The position numbers and the translations under genes are program-made. Below are positions 1-6,679 of a DNA stretch of 8,150 nucleotides, piece after piece. The DNA comes from an uncultured Eubacteriales bacterium. Its GTDB lineage: Bacteria > Bacillota > Clostridia > Oscillospirales > CAG-272. Below the pieces are notes generated by a model. That model did no database searches. It was not told the origin of the DNA and saw nothing but the letters and a program-made list of their open reading frames with translations. The first letter of the stretch is position 1; every line of letters begins with the position of its first letter. The DNA is taken from positions 1 to 8,150 of the forward strand of contig URCP01000116.1 of assembly GCA_900546315.1 (NCBI GenBank), written 5' to 3'.

Positions 1-40
1 TTTTCAAGACCGGCTCCTTAAACCCCTCGGACATCCCTCC
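1..40 (-). tRNA. tRNA-Ser(UGA), 5' part, cut by the left edge
   Basis: Read on the minus strand from position 40, the sequence gives a 7-base acceptor 5' strand (GGAGGGA), then T8-G9, a serine-type D-arm (CCGAGGGGTTTAAGGAG) and the 5' side of an anticodon stem (CCGGT) followed by CTTGAAA. That loop places anticodon TGA, which reads UCN serine codons. The arrangement matches bacterial tRNA-Ser genes, whose anticodon arm commonly continues to ACCGG; the remaining 3' half, including the long variable arm and T-arm, lies outside the window. A well-formed promoter sits about 50 bases upstream. Confidence 0.87.
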
Positions 41-91
41 GAACCGAACCGGATATACTTTCCGATCGACGCTCACGTCTACTACACATAT

Positions 92-120
92 ATTCTACCA
101 CATTTCACGGCGTTTGTCAA
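92..120 (-). promoter_or_regulatory. Promoter of the tRNA-Ser gene
   Basis: On the minus strand, TTGACA (plus 115-120) is followed after exactly 17 bases by TAGAAT (plus 92-97). Transcription would start near position 85 and give a leader of about 45 bases before the mature tRNA 5' end at 40, to be removed by RNase P. The rest of 121-187, between this promoter and the hydrolase stop, is AT-rich and shows no clear hairpin, so read-through from the hydrolase operon into the tRNA cannot be excluded. Confidence 0.75.
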
Positions 121-187
121 GGGGTTTTTCGAAAAAAAAGGAAAAATATTATGTCACTATATCGATTCGGTTCTTCGCGCGGCTTGA

Positions 188-883
188 CTACGCCATTCCG
201 CGTTCCCATTTCTCCATCTCCGCGACCTCATCATCCAGATGTATCCAATGCTCCGCCACCGGAATCACTGTGATATCCGCGCTATTCTCCTCGGCGAATC
301 TCTTGACCGTCTCGAACGGAACCACCTCGTCCTTTTCTCCGTACAGAATATGAACAGGAAAAGCGGCTGTCACGGGGTGTTCCTTCGCGTATGTAAGGTA
401 TTCCCATGACAGCGGCTGTCCGCCGGGGACCTCAATCACGCGCTCGCGCTCGAGTCTGTCATCGTCGACGCCGTTTGCCGCCATCACGCCGTTTATCATC
501 GTCACCATGTCGACAAGCGGCGACACCGCGAGGCATTTTTCGACGACGACATCTCCGGCTCCCGCCGCGAGCAGGGAAAAGTATGTCCCGACGCTCGTCG
601 TTCTGAGCGACACCCCGGCGTATCTTTCATCAAGCCAGCCGAGCGCCGCGCGTATCTGCGGCACGACCTCCCACGGGACGAGCTTCTTCCCGTCGTCTCT
701 TCCGCCGTGCTCCGGCAGGTCGACGGCGAGCACGTCATACCCGGCGCCCGACACAACGCGCGCGAAACGCTCCGCCTCATACTTGTTCCCGAACAGCCCG
801 TGAACGAAAAGATACGCCTTTTCCGCCCCGTCGCCGTAAAGCACGGCGGGCGCGCCGCCGATCTCCGTCTCAGTTATTTTCAT
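188..883 (-). CDS. Small alpha/beta hydrolase (serine hydrolase)
   Basis: A 231-residue cytosolic protein with no signal peptide or membrane segment, of the size of small esterase/lipase-like alpha/beta hydrolases. Residues 24-33 carry a beta strand ending in HGLFGNK, the usual oxyanion-hole loop. The segment AVDLPEHG (53-60) is the next strand and turn. The probable nucleophile is Ser97 in TTSVGT, where threonine replaces the first glycine of the classical GxSxG elbow. Asp185 in YGEKDEVVP and His212 in AEHWIH complete a likely triad. The ATG at 883 lies inside the end of the regulator gene: the two share ATGAAAATAACTGA (14 bases), and a G-rich stretch upstream (plus 891-897) could serve as ribosome binding site, so translational coupling is likely. 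The substrate cannot be told from sequence. The neighbouring TetR protein suggests induction by a small molecule that this enzyme may process. Confidence 0.85.
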   Translation of the reverse strand: MKITETEIGGAPAVLYGDGAEKAYLFVHGLFGNKYEAERFARVVSGAGYDVLAVDLPEHGGRDDGKKLVPWEVVPQIRAALGWLDERYAGVSLRTTSVGTYFSLLAAGAGDVVVEKCLAVSPLVDMVTMINGVMAANGVDDDRLERERVIEVPGGQPLSWEYLTYAKEHPVTAAFPVHILYGEKDEVVPFETVKRFAEENSADITVIPVAEHWIHLDDEVAEMEKWERGMA

Positions 884-1511
884 TGTCGTTTCCCCCGATC
901 AGCCGCCTGAATTCCGAGTCCTTGTCGAGCGACATGTCAATGAAGCCAGACAGCTCGCGGTACGCCTTGAACAGCGCGAGGCTGAACTGTCCGAATATGC
1001 GATCTATGTCCTCCGGCTTGAAATGTCCCGAACCGGTCACGATCCGCACCGCGATGCTGTTCCCGACAAGCCACATATTTTCATAATATTGATCCGCCGT
1101 CTTCACGTCGACGCGGTATATCTCTGTTATCGACGTGACGACCTCACGTTTCAGCTCCGGTATTCCCGGAAGCTCACCGTCCGGACCGTTCCCGACCGGC
1201 GTCAGGAAGAGCAGTCTGTAGAGCCGCGGCTCCTCCGCGGCGAACTTTATCTGTCTTCTGCCGACGCCGAGGAAGGGAATTTTATCGTTCAGCCCCTCCC
1301 GCATGAAGTCGCGGTATCTTTCCGCGGCGCGCACGCGCACGGCTTCCTTCAGCTCGTTCACGGTCGAAAAATACGTGAACATCGGGCGGGTCGAGCTTCC
1401 CATCCGCGCCCCGAGCTCCCGCGAGGTCAGGGCGTCGATGCCCTTCTCACGGACAATATCGAGCGCGGCGTCTATCATCTCGTCTTTCGTGAATCTGTTT
1501 TTCGGCGGCAT
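870..1511 (-). CDS. TetR-family transcriptional regulator
   Basis: A 213-residue protein of typical TetR size. The N-terminal part (about residues 6-53) has the TetR helix-turn-helix layout: a first helix KDEMIDAALDIVREKG, then LTSRELGARMGSSTRPMFTYF, with the recognition helix and the conserved Y-F end, followed by a helix beginning VNELKEAV. The rest is a helical ligand-binding and dimerisation domain that I cannot assign to a subfamily. The start at 1511 is chosen because AAGGAG lies 9 bases upstream on the coding strand. An in-frame ATG further out (1583) would fall inside the -35 box, and the one at 1529 has no good ribosome binding site. The gene overlaps the downstream hydrolase by 14 bases. 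A consensus promoter and palindrome just upstream imply autoregulation of the pair. Confidence 0.9.
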   Translation of the reverse strand: MPPKNRFTKDEMIDAALDIVREKGIDALTSRELGARMGSSTRPMFTYFSTVNELKEAVRVRAAERYRDFMREGLNDKIPFLGVGRRQIKFAAEEPRLYRLLFLTPVGNGPDGELPGIPELKREVVTSITEIYRVDVKTADQYYENMWLVGNSIAVRIVTGSGHFKPEDIDRIFGQFSLALFKAYRELSGFIDMSLDKDSEFRRLIGGNDNENN

Positions 1512-1520
1512 TTGTATTTT

Positions 1521-1526
1521 CTCCTT
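1521..1526 (-). promoter_or_regulatory. Ribosome binding site that fixes the TetR start
   Basis: AAGGAG on the minus strand lies 9 bases before the ATG at 1511. It overlaps the reading of the alternative upstream ATG at 1529, which makes 1511 the better start. Confidence 0.75.
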
Positions 1527-1539
1527 CATGGATTGCTTT

Positions 1540-1551
1540 TGTTGTACAACA
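1540..1551. promoter_or_regulatory. Probable operator of the TetR regulator
   Basis: TGTTGTACAACA is a perfect 12-base palindrome placed 3 bases downstream of the -10 box on the minus strand, over the expected transcription start. TetR-family repressors commonly bind such sites in their own promoters. Binding by this particular regulator is an inference from position and symmetry. Confidence 0.6.
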
Positions 1552-1554
1552 TAT

Positions 1555-1583
1555 ATTATACACCACTTGTTATATTCTGTCAA
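1555..1583 (-). promoter_or_regulatory. Sigma-70-type promoter of the tetR-hydrolase operon
   Basis: On the minus strand TTGACA (plus 1578-1583) and TATAAT (plus 1555-1560) are both full consensus and separated by exactly 17 bases. Transcription would start near 1548, inside the palindrome, leaving a short leader before the TetR ribosome binding site. Such a strong promoter with an overlapping operator is typical of repressor-controlled units. Confidence 0.88.
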
Positions 1584-1616
1584 GAGGAGACATTGATTTC
1601 AGTTGATTTATACGGC

Positions 1617-1643
1617 AAAAAAGCCCGCTGACGGGCGGGCTTT
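1617..1643 (-). terminator. Intrinsic terminator of the cls gene
   Basis: AAAGCCCGC (1620-1628) pairs perfectly with GCGGGCTTT (1635-1643) around a 6-base loop. On the minus strand the stem is followed by a run of T (plus 1617-1620 as A), about 30 bases past the cls stop codon. It separates cls transcription from the tetR-hydrolase promoter downstream. Confidence 0.85.
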
Positions 1644-1673
1644 CTGCGCGGCGGGCAAATTATCCGGCGTGGC

Positions 1674-3221
1674 TTACATCAGCGGAGCGATAAGGCGCAG
1701 AAGATCCTGCGTCAGCCGCTCCGGAAGCGACACACGGCAGTCCTTCCCGCGTATTTCGGCGCACTTTTCAAGTGTATCGAGAAAATCATCCCTGACCTTC
1801 GCGACCGCCTCCGAGCCGTAGAAGCGCGCGCCGCACTCGTAGTGCATATAGAGACTGCGGAAATCGAGGTTCGCCGTCCCGACCGTCGCGACCCTGTCGT
1901 CCGAGACGAAGGTCTTCGAGTGGATGAAGCCCGGGCTGTACTCGTATATCCGCACGCCGGCGGAGATCAGCTCCGGGTAATAGGAGCGGGTGGTCTCGTG
2001 GACGAAGCGCTTGTCCCAGATGTGCGGTGTGATCAGGCGCACGTCGACGCCGCTCTTCGCCGCGAGGGACAGGGCGGAGATCATGCTGTCGTCGATTATC
2101 AGATACGGCGTCGTTATATAGACGTATCTTTTCGCGTTATTGATGAGCTGTAGATAGACGTGCTCGCCGACGTTGTCCGTGTCCATCGGCGTGTCGGCGT
2201 AGGGCTGCACGAAGCCGTCGGAGGGAACCGTGCAGGGGGCGTCCTTCCACGGGTAGTACTGCTCCATGTCCTCTTCCTCGCCGGTCGTCACCTGCCACAT
2301 TGTCAGGAACATCAGGGTCATGCTCCACGCCGCCTTGCCCTCGAGCATTATCGAGGCGTCCTTCCAATGGCCGTGGAGCTCTATCGCGTTGATGTACTCG
2401 TCGGCGAGGTTGATGCCGCCGGTGAAGGCGACCTTACCGTCGATCGAGACGATCTTCCTGTGGTCGCGGTTGTTCTGCACGACTGTGAGCAGTGGGCGGA
2501 ACGGGTTGAAGACGCGGCAGTCTATGCCGTATTTCGCGAGCTCCGCCGGGAAATCCTTCGGGAGCAGAAAGAAACAGCCGAAATCGTCATAGATCACGCG
2601 CACTTTGACGCCCGCGGCCGCCTTGCGCTTCAGCACCGCGAGAATCTCGTCCCACATCTCTCCGCCCTGAATTATGAAGTACTCGAGGAAGATGTATTTT
2701 TCCGCCTTTTCGAGCTCCTCGAGCAGATGCGCGAGCTTTGCCTCACCGGGGGTGAGATATGTGACGCGTGTGCCGGAATAAACCGGGTATCCGGCGGATT
2801 TCTCGAGGTAATCGATCTCCGGCGCGAGGTCCGGATTTCCGCTTACCGCCTCGTCACGCGCGGTTCCGGGAAGGCTCATGAGCGCGGAGGACTTTGCGAG
2901 AGCCTGACGCTCGAGCCGGACGAACTTCGGGCGGTGGGTCTGGAGCTCGGTTATGATGTAGAACAGTCCGCCGAAGACAGGGAGTGCGAGCATAAGTATC
3001 ACCCACGAGAGCTTATACGCGCCCTTCTCGCGCTTCCTGACGACGAGAAGGACGGCGATGAAGCTGAGCGCGGTCAGTCCCGCGCTGATTATATCGGATA
3101 TCCTCGACCCGCCGATGACGATATACAGTATGAAAACAAGCTGAAAAAACAACAGCAGAGTTATCTGCACCCGCCGGCGGAAGAGCGAGCGGAACCATTT
3201 CTGGCTTGAAAGTGATGACAT
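1674..3221 (-). CDS. cls: Cardiolipin synthase, phospholipase D type
   Basis: A 515-residue membrane enzyme that would condense two phosphatidylglycerol molecules into cardiolipin and glycerol. Three hydrophobic segments occupy about residues 19-37, 43-61 and 70-91 and anchor the protein. Two phospholipase D catalytic motifs HxKx4D follow: His254-Lys256-Asp261 (HRKIVSID, then the usual GGIN a few residues on) and His434-Lys436-Asp441 (HSKTFVSD, then GTANLDFRS). The length and motif spacing agree with bacterial Cls proteins of about 480-515 residues, so the gene looks complete and active. The start at 3221 follows AAAGGAA by a normal distance; an earlier in-frame ATG at 3266 would place the start upstream of that site and close to the -10 box. 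It is monocistronic: its own promoter lies upstream and a strong terminator downstream. Confidence 0.95.
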   Translation of the reverse strand: MSSLSSQKWFRSLFRRRVQITLLLFFQLVFILYIVIGGSRISDIISAGLTALSFIAVLLVVRKREKGAYKLSWVILMLALPVFGGLFYIITELQTHRPKFVRLERQALAKSSALMSLPGTARDEAVSGNPDLAPEIDYLEKSAGYPVYSGTRVTYLTPGEAKLAHLLEELEKAEKYIFLEYFIIQGGEMWDEILAVLKRKAAAGVKVRVIYDDFGCFFLLPKDFPAELAKYGIDCRVFNPFRPLLTVVQNNRDHRKIVSIDGKVAFTGGINLADEYINAIELHGHWKDASIMLEGKAAWSMTLMFLTMWQVTTGEEEDMEQYYPWKDAPCTVPSDGFVQPYADTPMDTDNVGEHVYLQLINNAKRYVYITTPYLIIDDSMISALSLAAKSGVDVRLITPHIWDKRFVHETTRSYYPELISAGVRIYEYSPGFIHSKTFVSDDRVATVGTANLDFRSLYMHYECGARFYGSEAVAKVRDDFLDTLEKCAEIRGKDCRVSLPERLTQDLLRLIAPLM

Positions 3222-3254
3222 GGTAATTCCTTTCTGATAGAATTCTCTGATAAT

Positions 3255-3283
3255 ATTATACCCCATCCGGGCGGAGGAATAAA
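3255..3283 (-). promoter_or_regulatory. Probable promoter of cls
   Basis: A consensus TATAAT on the minus strand (plus 3255-3260) is preceded after 17 bases by a weak -35 box, TTTATT (plus 3278-3283). It is about 35 bases upstream of the cls start. The -10 is convincing and the -35 is poor. Confidence 0.5.
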
Positions 3284-3297
3284 TAGGCAGATTTCAC

Positions 3298-3316
3298 AAA
3301 ATGCGAAAAAATGCGA
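3298..3316 (+). repeat. Short tandem repeat in the divergent intergenic region
   Basis: AAAATGCGA occurs twice at 10-base spacing (3298-3306 and 3308-3316). A further short direct repeat, CCGGGT, is at 3321-3326 and 3345-3350. The stretch lies between the divergent cls and surface-protein promoters, so a protein binding site is possible, but nothing ties it to a known regulator. No open frame or other signal is seen in 3284-3378. Confidence 0.35.
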
Positions 3317-3378
3317 CATTCCGGGTCGGGTATCTGTTTGAGGACCGGGTAAAAAACAAAAAGTTTACACATTGTACA

Positions 3379-3408
3379 TTGCATTCAGTGTATTACTTAT
3401 GGTATAAT
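3379..3408 (+). promoter_or_regulatory. Extended -10 promoter of the riboswitch/surface-protein unit
   Basis: TGGTATAAT (3400-3408) is a consensus extended -10 element. The -35 region is weak; TTGCAT at 3379-3384, 18 bases upstream, is the best candidate. Transcription would start near 3414-3416, about 10 bases before the first helix of the leader RNA, which fits the leader as the beginning of the transcript. Confidence 0.75.
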
Positions 3409-3424
3409 TTACCGGTAAATATTA

Positions 3425-3605
3425 CAGAGATCACGGTTTGAAAGGTTGTAAACTGAGTAGATCCAAACGGAAAGCCGGTTCGAATCCGGCGCGACTTGCC
3501 CATACTGTGATGAATGTCCGACCGGATTTTTTTGTTATGCCGGTGTTTTGCCTGCTGTCTGCGGGTTTTTGCGGATGATTTCTTAGCCAGCCGTAAGGTT
3601 TCTGT
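3425..3605 (+). promoter_or_regulatory. Probable cobalamin (adenosylcobalamin-type) riboswitch aptamer
   Basis: The leader folds around a closing helix of CAGAGATC (3425-3432) with GGTTTCTG (3597-3604), 8 pairs including two G-U. Inside it are a hairpin CGGTTT/AAACTG (3434-3439, 3450-3455), then AAACGGAA (compare AAAGGGAA in cobalamin riboswitches), a GCCGG/CCGGC hairpin (3474-3478, 3486-3490) with AATCCGGCGCG, and ACTGTGATGA (3504-3513) at the place of the B12 box GCCACTGT. ACCGG/CCGGT (3521-3525, 3539-3543) forms a further hairpin, and TTAGCCAG (3583-3590) corresponds to the conserved AAGCCAG near the 3' end. Size (about 180 bases), order of elements and an adjacent terminator all fit. The B12 box is diverged (CCCATACTG) and the usual GGAGACC after CCAG is not intact, so this may be a variant class. 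Confident that it is a structured regulatory leader, less so of the ligand. Confidence 0.66.
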
Positions 3606-3626
3606 TTTTGCATTTCCGGGTATTGG

Positions 3627-3666
3627 GGAGTGCGGGTGTCTTGAAACGACATCCGCGCTCCTTTTT
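3627..3666 (+). terminator. Intrinsic terminator, expression platform of the riboswitch
   Basis: GGAGTGCGGGTGTC (3627-3640) pairs with GACATCCGCGCTCC (3648-3661) over 14 positions including two G-U pairs, with a 7-base loop, and is followed by TTTTT. It lies 22 bases after the aptamer helix and 36 bases before the start codon, with no gene ending between, so it must act as an attenuator for the downstream gene. Binding of the ligand would be expected to favour termination. Confidence 0.88.
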
Positions 3667-3684
3667 ATCAAATATAAAAAATTG

Positions 3685-3690
3685 AAGGAG
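3685..3690 (+). promoter_or_regulatory. Ribosome binding site that fixes the surface-protein start
   Basis: AAGGAG lies 12 bases before the ATG at 3703, slightly far but the only good site. It is located just after the attenuator, which supports 3703 over the upstream in-frame ATG at 3514 that lies inside the aptamer. Confidence 0.7.
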
Positions 3691-3702
3691 AAGAACAGAA
3701 AG

Positions 3703-6633
3703 ATGTTCAAACGAATTCTGGCGGGGATCATCGCCTGCATGATGATCGTCTGCGCGCTTCCGCTCGGCGTTTCGGCGGCGGAGGACGGCACGACAACGCT
3801 TCGCTTCACCGCCGCGGGCGGAGAGGGAAGCATGGACGATATTGTCGTCACGAGGGAGACCGCGGGGAGTACCAAGTTCCCGGAGAACGGGTTTACGAGA
3901 GAAGGGTATGAGTTCAAGGGATGGGGAACAAGCACGACTTATCCTGCGTGGCAGCCCGGAACCTATGTCAGCAGAATGAGCTCGTCATACCTGAAATACT
4001 CGGGCAACATTGTAACGATAATGCCTGTATGGGCGGGCGAGAAAATAAGCGTCACATTTGACGACTGCAACGGGAACAGCGAGACGCGCTCGCTTGTCGT
4101 CGGAAAGACGTATGATTACGTTTACGACGCGTCGAAGACGGACAACGCGAGACGTGATTATGGTTTTGGCTATCCGACGCGCGACGGCTATAAGTTTCTC
4201 GGCTGGTTCAATGAAGCTGGTGAAGAGATCGCCTATTCCTACAAGTTCACGGCTGATGACGACGGAACTACTATCTACGCTCACTGGAGCCGCACGAAGA
4301 CCATAACTCTCGACTTCAACGGCGGAACGACCGGCTATTGGGACAAGAAGACATCTGACACTTACGAACTGACCGAAAATGGCTCCATAACTGTCATCCC
4401 CGACTATACAGGAATGATCGTCACAAGCTGGAACACCGAGAAGGACGGAAGCGGCAAGAACTACGGCGACGCCGATCTGTCCTTCGACGAGATAACGACG
4501 CTCTACGCGCAGTACCGCGAGGTCGAGCGCACGCTCAAGTTCTTTAAGGAACACGGAACAATCGACAGCACAAACGTTGTCCTGAAATCCGGCGGCGAGG
4601 AGAGCATCATGTACACTCTCCCCGGCGACACATACACAAAGGACGGTTATGACCTTGTAAGCTGGGAGTGCTCCGAGGCGAACTCCTATGGCAGAGCGAA
4701 AACTGTGAATGTCGGAGATACATACGAGATCAGATTCACCGCCTCGAAAGAGAAGGACAGCTACATTTTCTACGCGAACTGGGAGATTAATACCCTCGGT
4801 CGCGCCCTCGAGGCAATTTCGAATGCTCTCCCGAAGGACAACGAAGTCAAATCCACCGGCGCGCTCGGTATCCCGACCGAAGGCGACGGATACACCATCA
4901 CTTATAAGAGCTCTGACACAAACTACATTGGCAATGACGGAAATGTCATCCTTCTTCCGGCGGATGGAACGAAGAACGTTACCATCACCGCGGCAATAAA
5001 GACGGGTGACGGAACGTTTGACAGAGATTTTGTCCTCACGCTGTTCAGCGCGGACAGCACCGATATCAAAGAAAAACTCACCGTCGCGCTTGAAAATATT
5101 CTTGACCAGAACACCGTTCATGTGATCTATTCCGAAAACGCGAATTTCTGCGATTTCATGAGCGCGAAGTTCGCTGAGAACGGCATTGACGGCGTCAAGG
5201 TCACTATAACCAACGAACCGAAGAAGTTCGGAGACAGAGCCGGAATCGCGAAGGACGGAACCATCAGGTTCTATTTCTACGACGGGCTCACCGATTATGA
5301 GGACAATAACACCCGCGTTCCTTATGTAGACATAAAGATCGAAAAATCCGGAGTTGTCATTGAGAAAGAGATCACCGTCGAGCTAGACTGGGACTTCGCG
5401 AAGGTCGACGCGGCGCTTGACAAGGCGTTTGACAACGTGAGAATCGCGAGCCGTGTCGCCGAGGGCGATTCCATTGCGGCTCTCCCGAAGACCGGACTTG
5501 ACGCGAAGAGTGTCTCTTATATCACATGGACTTCCGACAATTCCGCGATAACCATCGGCGCTGAGTCCGACGGAAAGTTCCCGGTCACCGTCAACCACTC
5601 TGAAAAGAGCGTTGACGTGACGATAACCGGTACGATTGTCTGGACAAACCCGCATGACGATCAGTCTCAGCCGACCCGCACGGTTAAAAAGACCTACAAC
5701 GTAAGGGTCGTCGGCACCGACCCGACACTCAGCGAGCCCGCCGACTATTCCGCTGTCGACGCCGCTATAGCGAAGGCTCCGACCGACGCCGAGAAGTACA
5801 CAGCCGAGAGCTTCGCCGCCCTCACGAGCGCGATAAACGCCGTCGAGCGCGGGCTCACGAAGGACGATCAGGCAAGAGTCGACACGTTCGCGAAGGCTAT
5901 TCTTGACGCTATCGATAACCTCGTCGTGATTCCGGCTGAGGATGAAGAGGACGACAACTTCTTCTTCATTATCCTCGCCGAGCTCATCCGCCGCAAGACG
6001 CTCACTGTCGTGTCTGACGGCGAGATTGTCAGCGCGGACACTTATGAGAACAGAACCGTGATTGATCTCTCGGAGATTGAAGCTCCCGAAAAGGACGGAT
6101 ATCTCTTCACCGGCTGGTACGCTGACGCTGAGCTCACAGAAAAGCTTGATACCGTAACGCTTGACCGCGACATCACCATTTACGCGGGCTTTGAGAGCAT
6201 CTCCGGAGAGCTTGACCCGGAGGCCGCCGCCGACCGCGGGGCTGTCGTGACCATTCTCTGGAAGATCGCCGGGAAGCCGGTTGTCAACTACATTCTCCCC
6301 TTCGCTGACATTGACGAGGAGAGCGGTATCGCCGAGGCGGTCAGATGGGCGGCGTCCGAGCAGATCGTGAACGGCTTTGAGGACGAAACATTCCGCGTCG
6401 ATCAGAAGATCACCCGCGAGCAGCTCGCCGTCATGCTCTTCCGCGTGGCGAGGGCGGAAAACGTTGATACCGCGGCTGATTTCACAGATATCGCCGACGT
6501 GTCCGACTGGGCTGTCGACGCTGTGAACTGGGCAGTTTCGGAAGGCATCATCAACGGCTTTGAGGACGGAACCCTCAGACCCGCCGGTGAAGTGACTGTC
6601 GCCGAGGTCATCGCCGCGGCTGTCAGATTCTGA
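3703..6633 (+). CDS. Secreted B-repeat/Ig-like surface protein with C-terminal SLH modules
   Basis: A 976-residue exported protein of unknown ligand. Residues 1-25 are a Sec signal peptide (positive MFKR, hydrophobic core, cleavage after VSA or SAA). Four InlB B-repeat (Flg_new-type) units follow at about 33-113, 115-197, 199-273 and 276-362, shown by recurring phrases such as REGYEFKGW, RDGYKFLGW and IYAHW. Residues about 367-452 and 567-676 resemble atrophied bacterial Ig-like domains (SSDTNYIGNDGNVILLPADG; ITWTSDNSAITIG), with an unassigned region between. Residues 680-745 look like a FIVAR helical module, then an acidic stretch and a hydrophobic patch (about 746-766). A fifth B-repeat is at 767-831. 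The C terminus carries a half SLH unit (about 839-861) and two complete SLH units (867-916, 927-976), which normally bind pyruvylated wall polysaccharide. Expression is probably controlled by the leader riboswitch and attenuator. A corrinoid-uptake role is inferred from that leader only. Confidence 0.9.
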   Translation: MFKRILAGIIACMMIVCALPLGVSAAEDGTTTLRFTAAGGEGSMDDIVVTRETAGSTKFPENGFTREGYEFKGWGTSTTYPAWQPGTYVSRMSSSYLKYSGNIVTIMPVWAGEKISVTFDDCNGNSETRSLVVGKTYDYVYDASKTDNARRDYGFGYPTRDGYKFLGWFNEAGEEIAYSYKFTADDDGTTIYAHWSRTKTITLDFNGGTTGYWDKKTSDTYELTENGSITVIPDYTGMIVTSWNTEKDGSGKNYGDADLSFDEITTLYAQYREVERTLKFFKEHGTIDSTNVVLKSGGEESIMYTLPGDTYTKDGYDLVSWECSEANSYGRAKTVNVGDTYEIRFTASKEKDSYIFYANWEINTLGRALEAISNALPKDNEVKSTGALGIPTEGDGYTITYKSSDTNYIGNDGNVILLPADGTKNVTITAAIKTGDGTFDRDFVLTLFSADSTDIKEKLTVALENILDQNTVHVIYSENANFCDFMSAKFAENGIDGVKVTITNEPKKFGDRAGIAKDGTIRFYFYDGLTDYEDNNTRVPYVDIKIEKSGVVIEKEITVELDWDFAKVDAALDKAFDNVRIASRVAEGDSIAALPKTGLDAKSVSYITWTSDNSAITIGAESDGKFPVTVNHSEKSVDVTITGTIVWTNPHDDQSQPTRTVKKTYNVRVVGTDPTLSEPADYSAVDAAIAKAPTDAEKYTAESFAALTSAINAVERGLTKDDQARVDTFAKAILDAIDNLVVIPAEDEEDDNFFFIILAELIRRKTLTVVSDGEIVSADTYENRTVIDLSEIEAPEKDGYLFTGWYADAELTEKLDTVTLDRDITIYAGFESISGELDPEAAADRGAVVTILWKIAGKPVVNYILPFADIDEESGIAEAVRWAASEQIVNGFEDETFRVDQKITREQLAVMLFRVARAENVDTAADFTDIADVSDWAVDAVNWAVSEGIINGFEDGTLRPAGEVTVAEVIAAAVRF

Positions 6634-6646
6634 TAAAACAAAAAGA

Positions 6647-6679
6647 ACGGGAACTCCGAGCGGAGCTCCCGTCTTTTTT
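6647..6679. terminator. Bidirectional terminator between convergent genes
   Basis: ACGGGAACTCC (6647-6657) pairs with GGAGCTCCCGT (6662-6672) with one A-C mismatch and a 4-base loop. On the plus strand it is followed by C and six T (6674-6679), serving the surface protein. On the minus strand it is followed by T-rich sequence, serving the reductase, whose stop codon (6678-6680) abuts it. Confidence 0.85.

Noticed and set aside
2160..3209. 349-codon open frame on the plus strand
   Set aside because: Antisense to cls, whose catalytic motifs and membrane segments are intact; the product has no recognisable domain.
3366..3392. TACAC ... GTGTA inverted repeat in the promoter region of the surface protein
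   Set aside because: Only 5 bases per arm in AT-rich sequence with a wide gap; expected by chance and not enough to call an operator.
3474..3502. tRNA T-arm-like hairpin (GCCGG-TTCGAAT-CCGGC followed by GCGACTTGCCCA), suggesting a tRNA gene or an att-like tRNA remnant
   Set aside because: No matching acceptor 5' strand, D-arm or anticodon arm is found upstream, and the flanking elements fit a cobalamin-type aptamer, where a similar hairpin is normal.
3514..3702. In-frame extension of the surface protein starting at the ATG at 3514
   Set aside because: The start lies inside the aptamer with no ribosome binding site, the attenuator hairpin would be within the coding region, and the extension would bury the clear signal peptide that begins at 3703.
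3393..3935. Minus-strand open frames whose products contain phrases such as RAGFEPAF
   Set aside because: These phrases come from reading a structured RNA region in antisense; they lie over the leader and do not have coding support.
3985..5121. 378-codon open frame on the minus strand
   Set aside because: Antisense to well-supported B-repeat coding sequence, low-complexity Val/Arg-rich product, no ribosome binding site or promoter.
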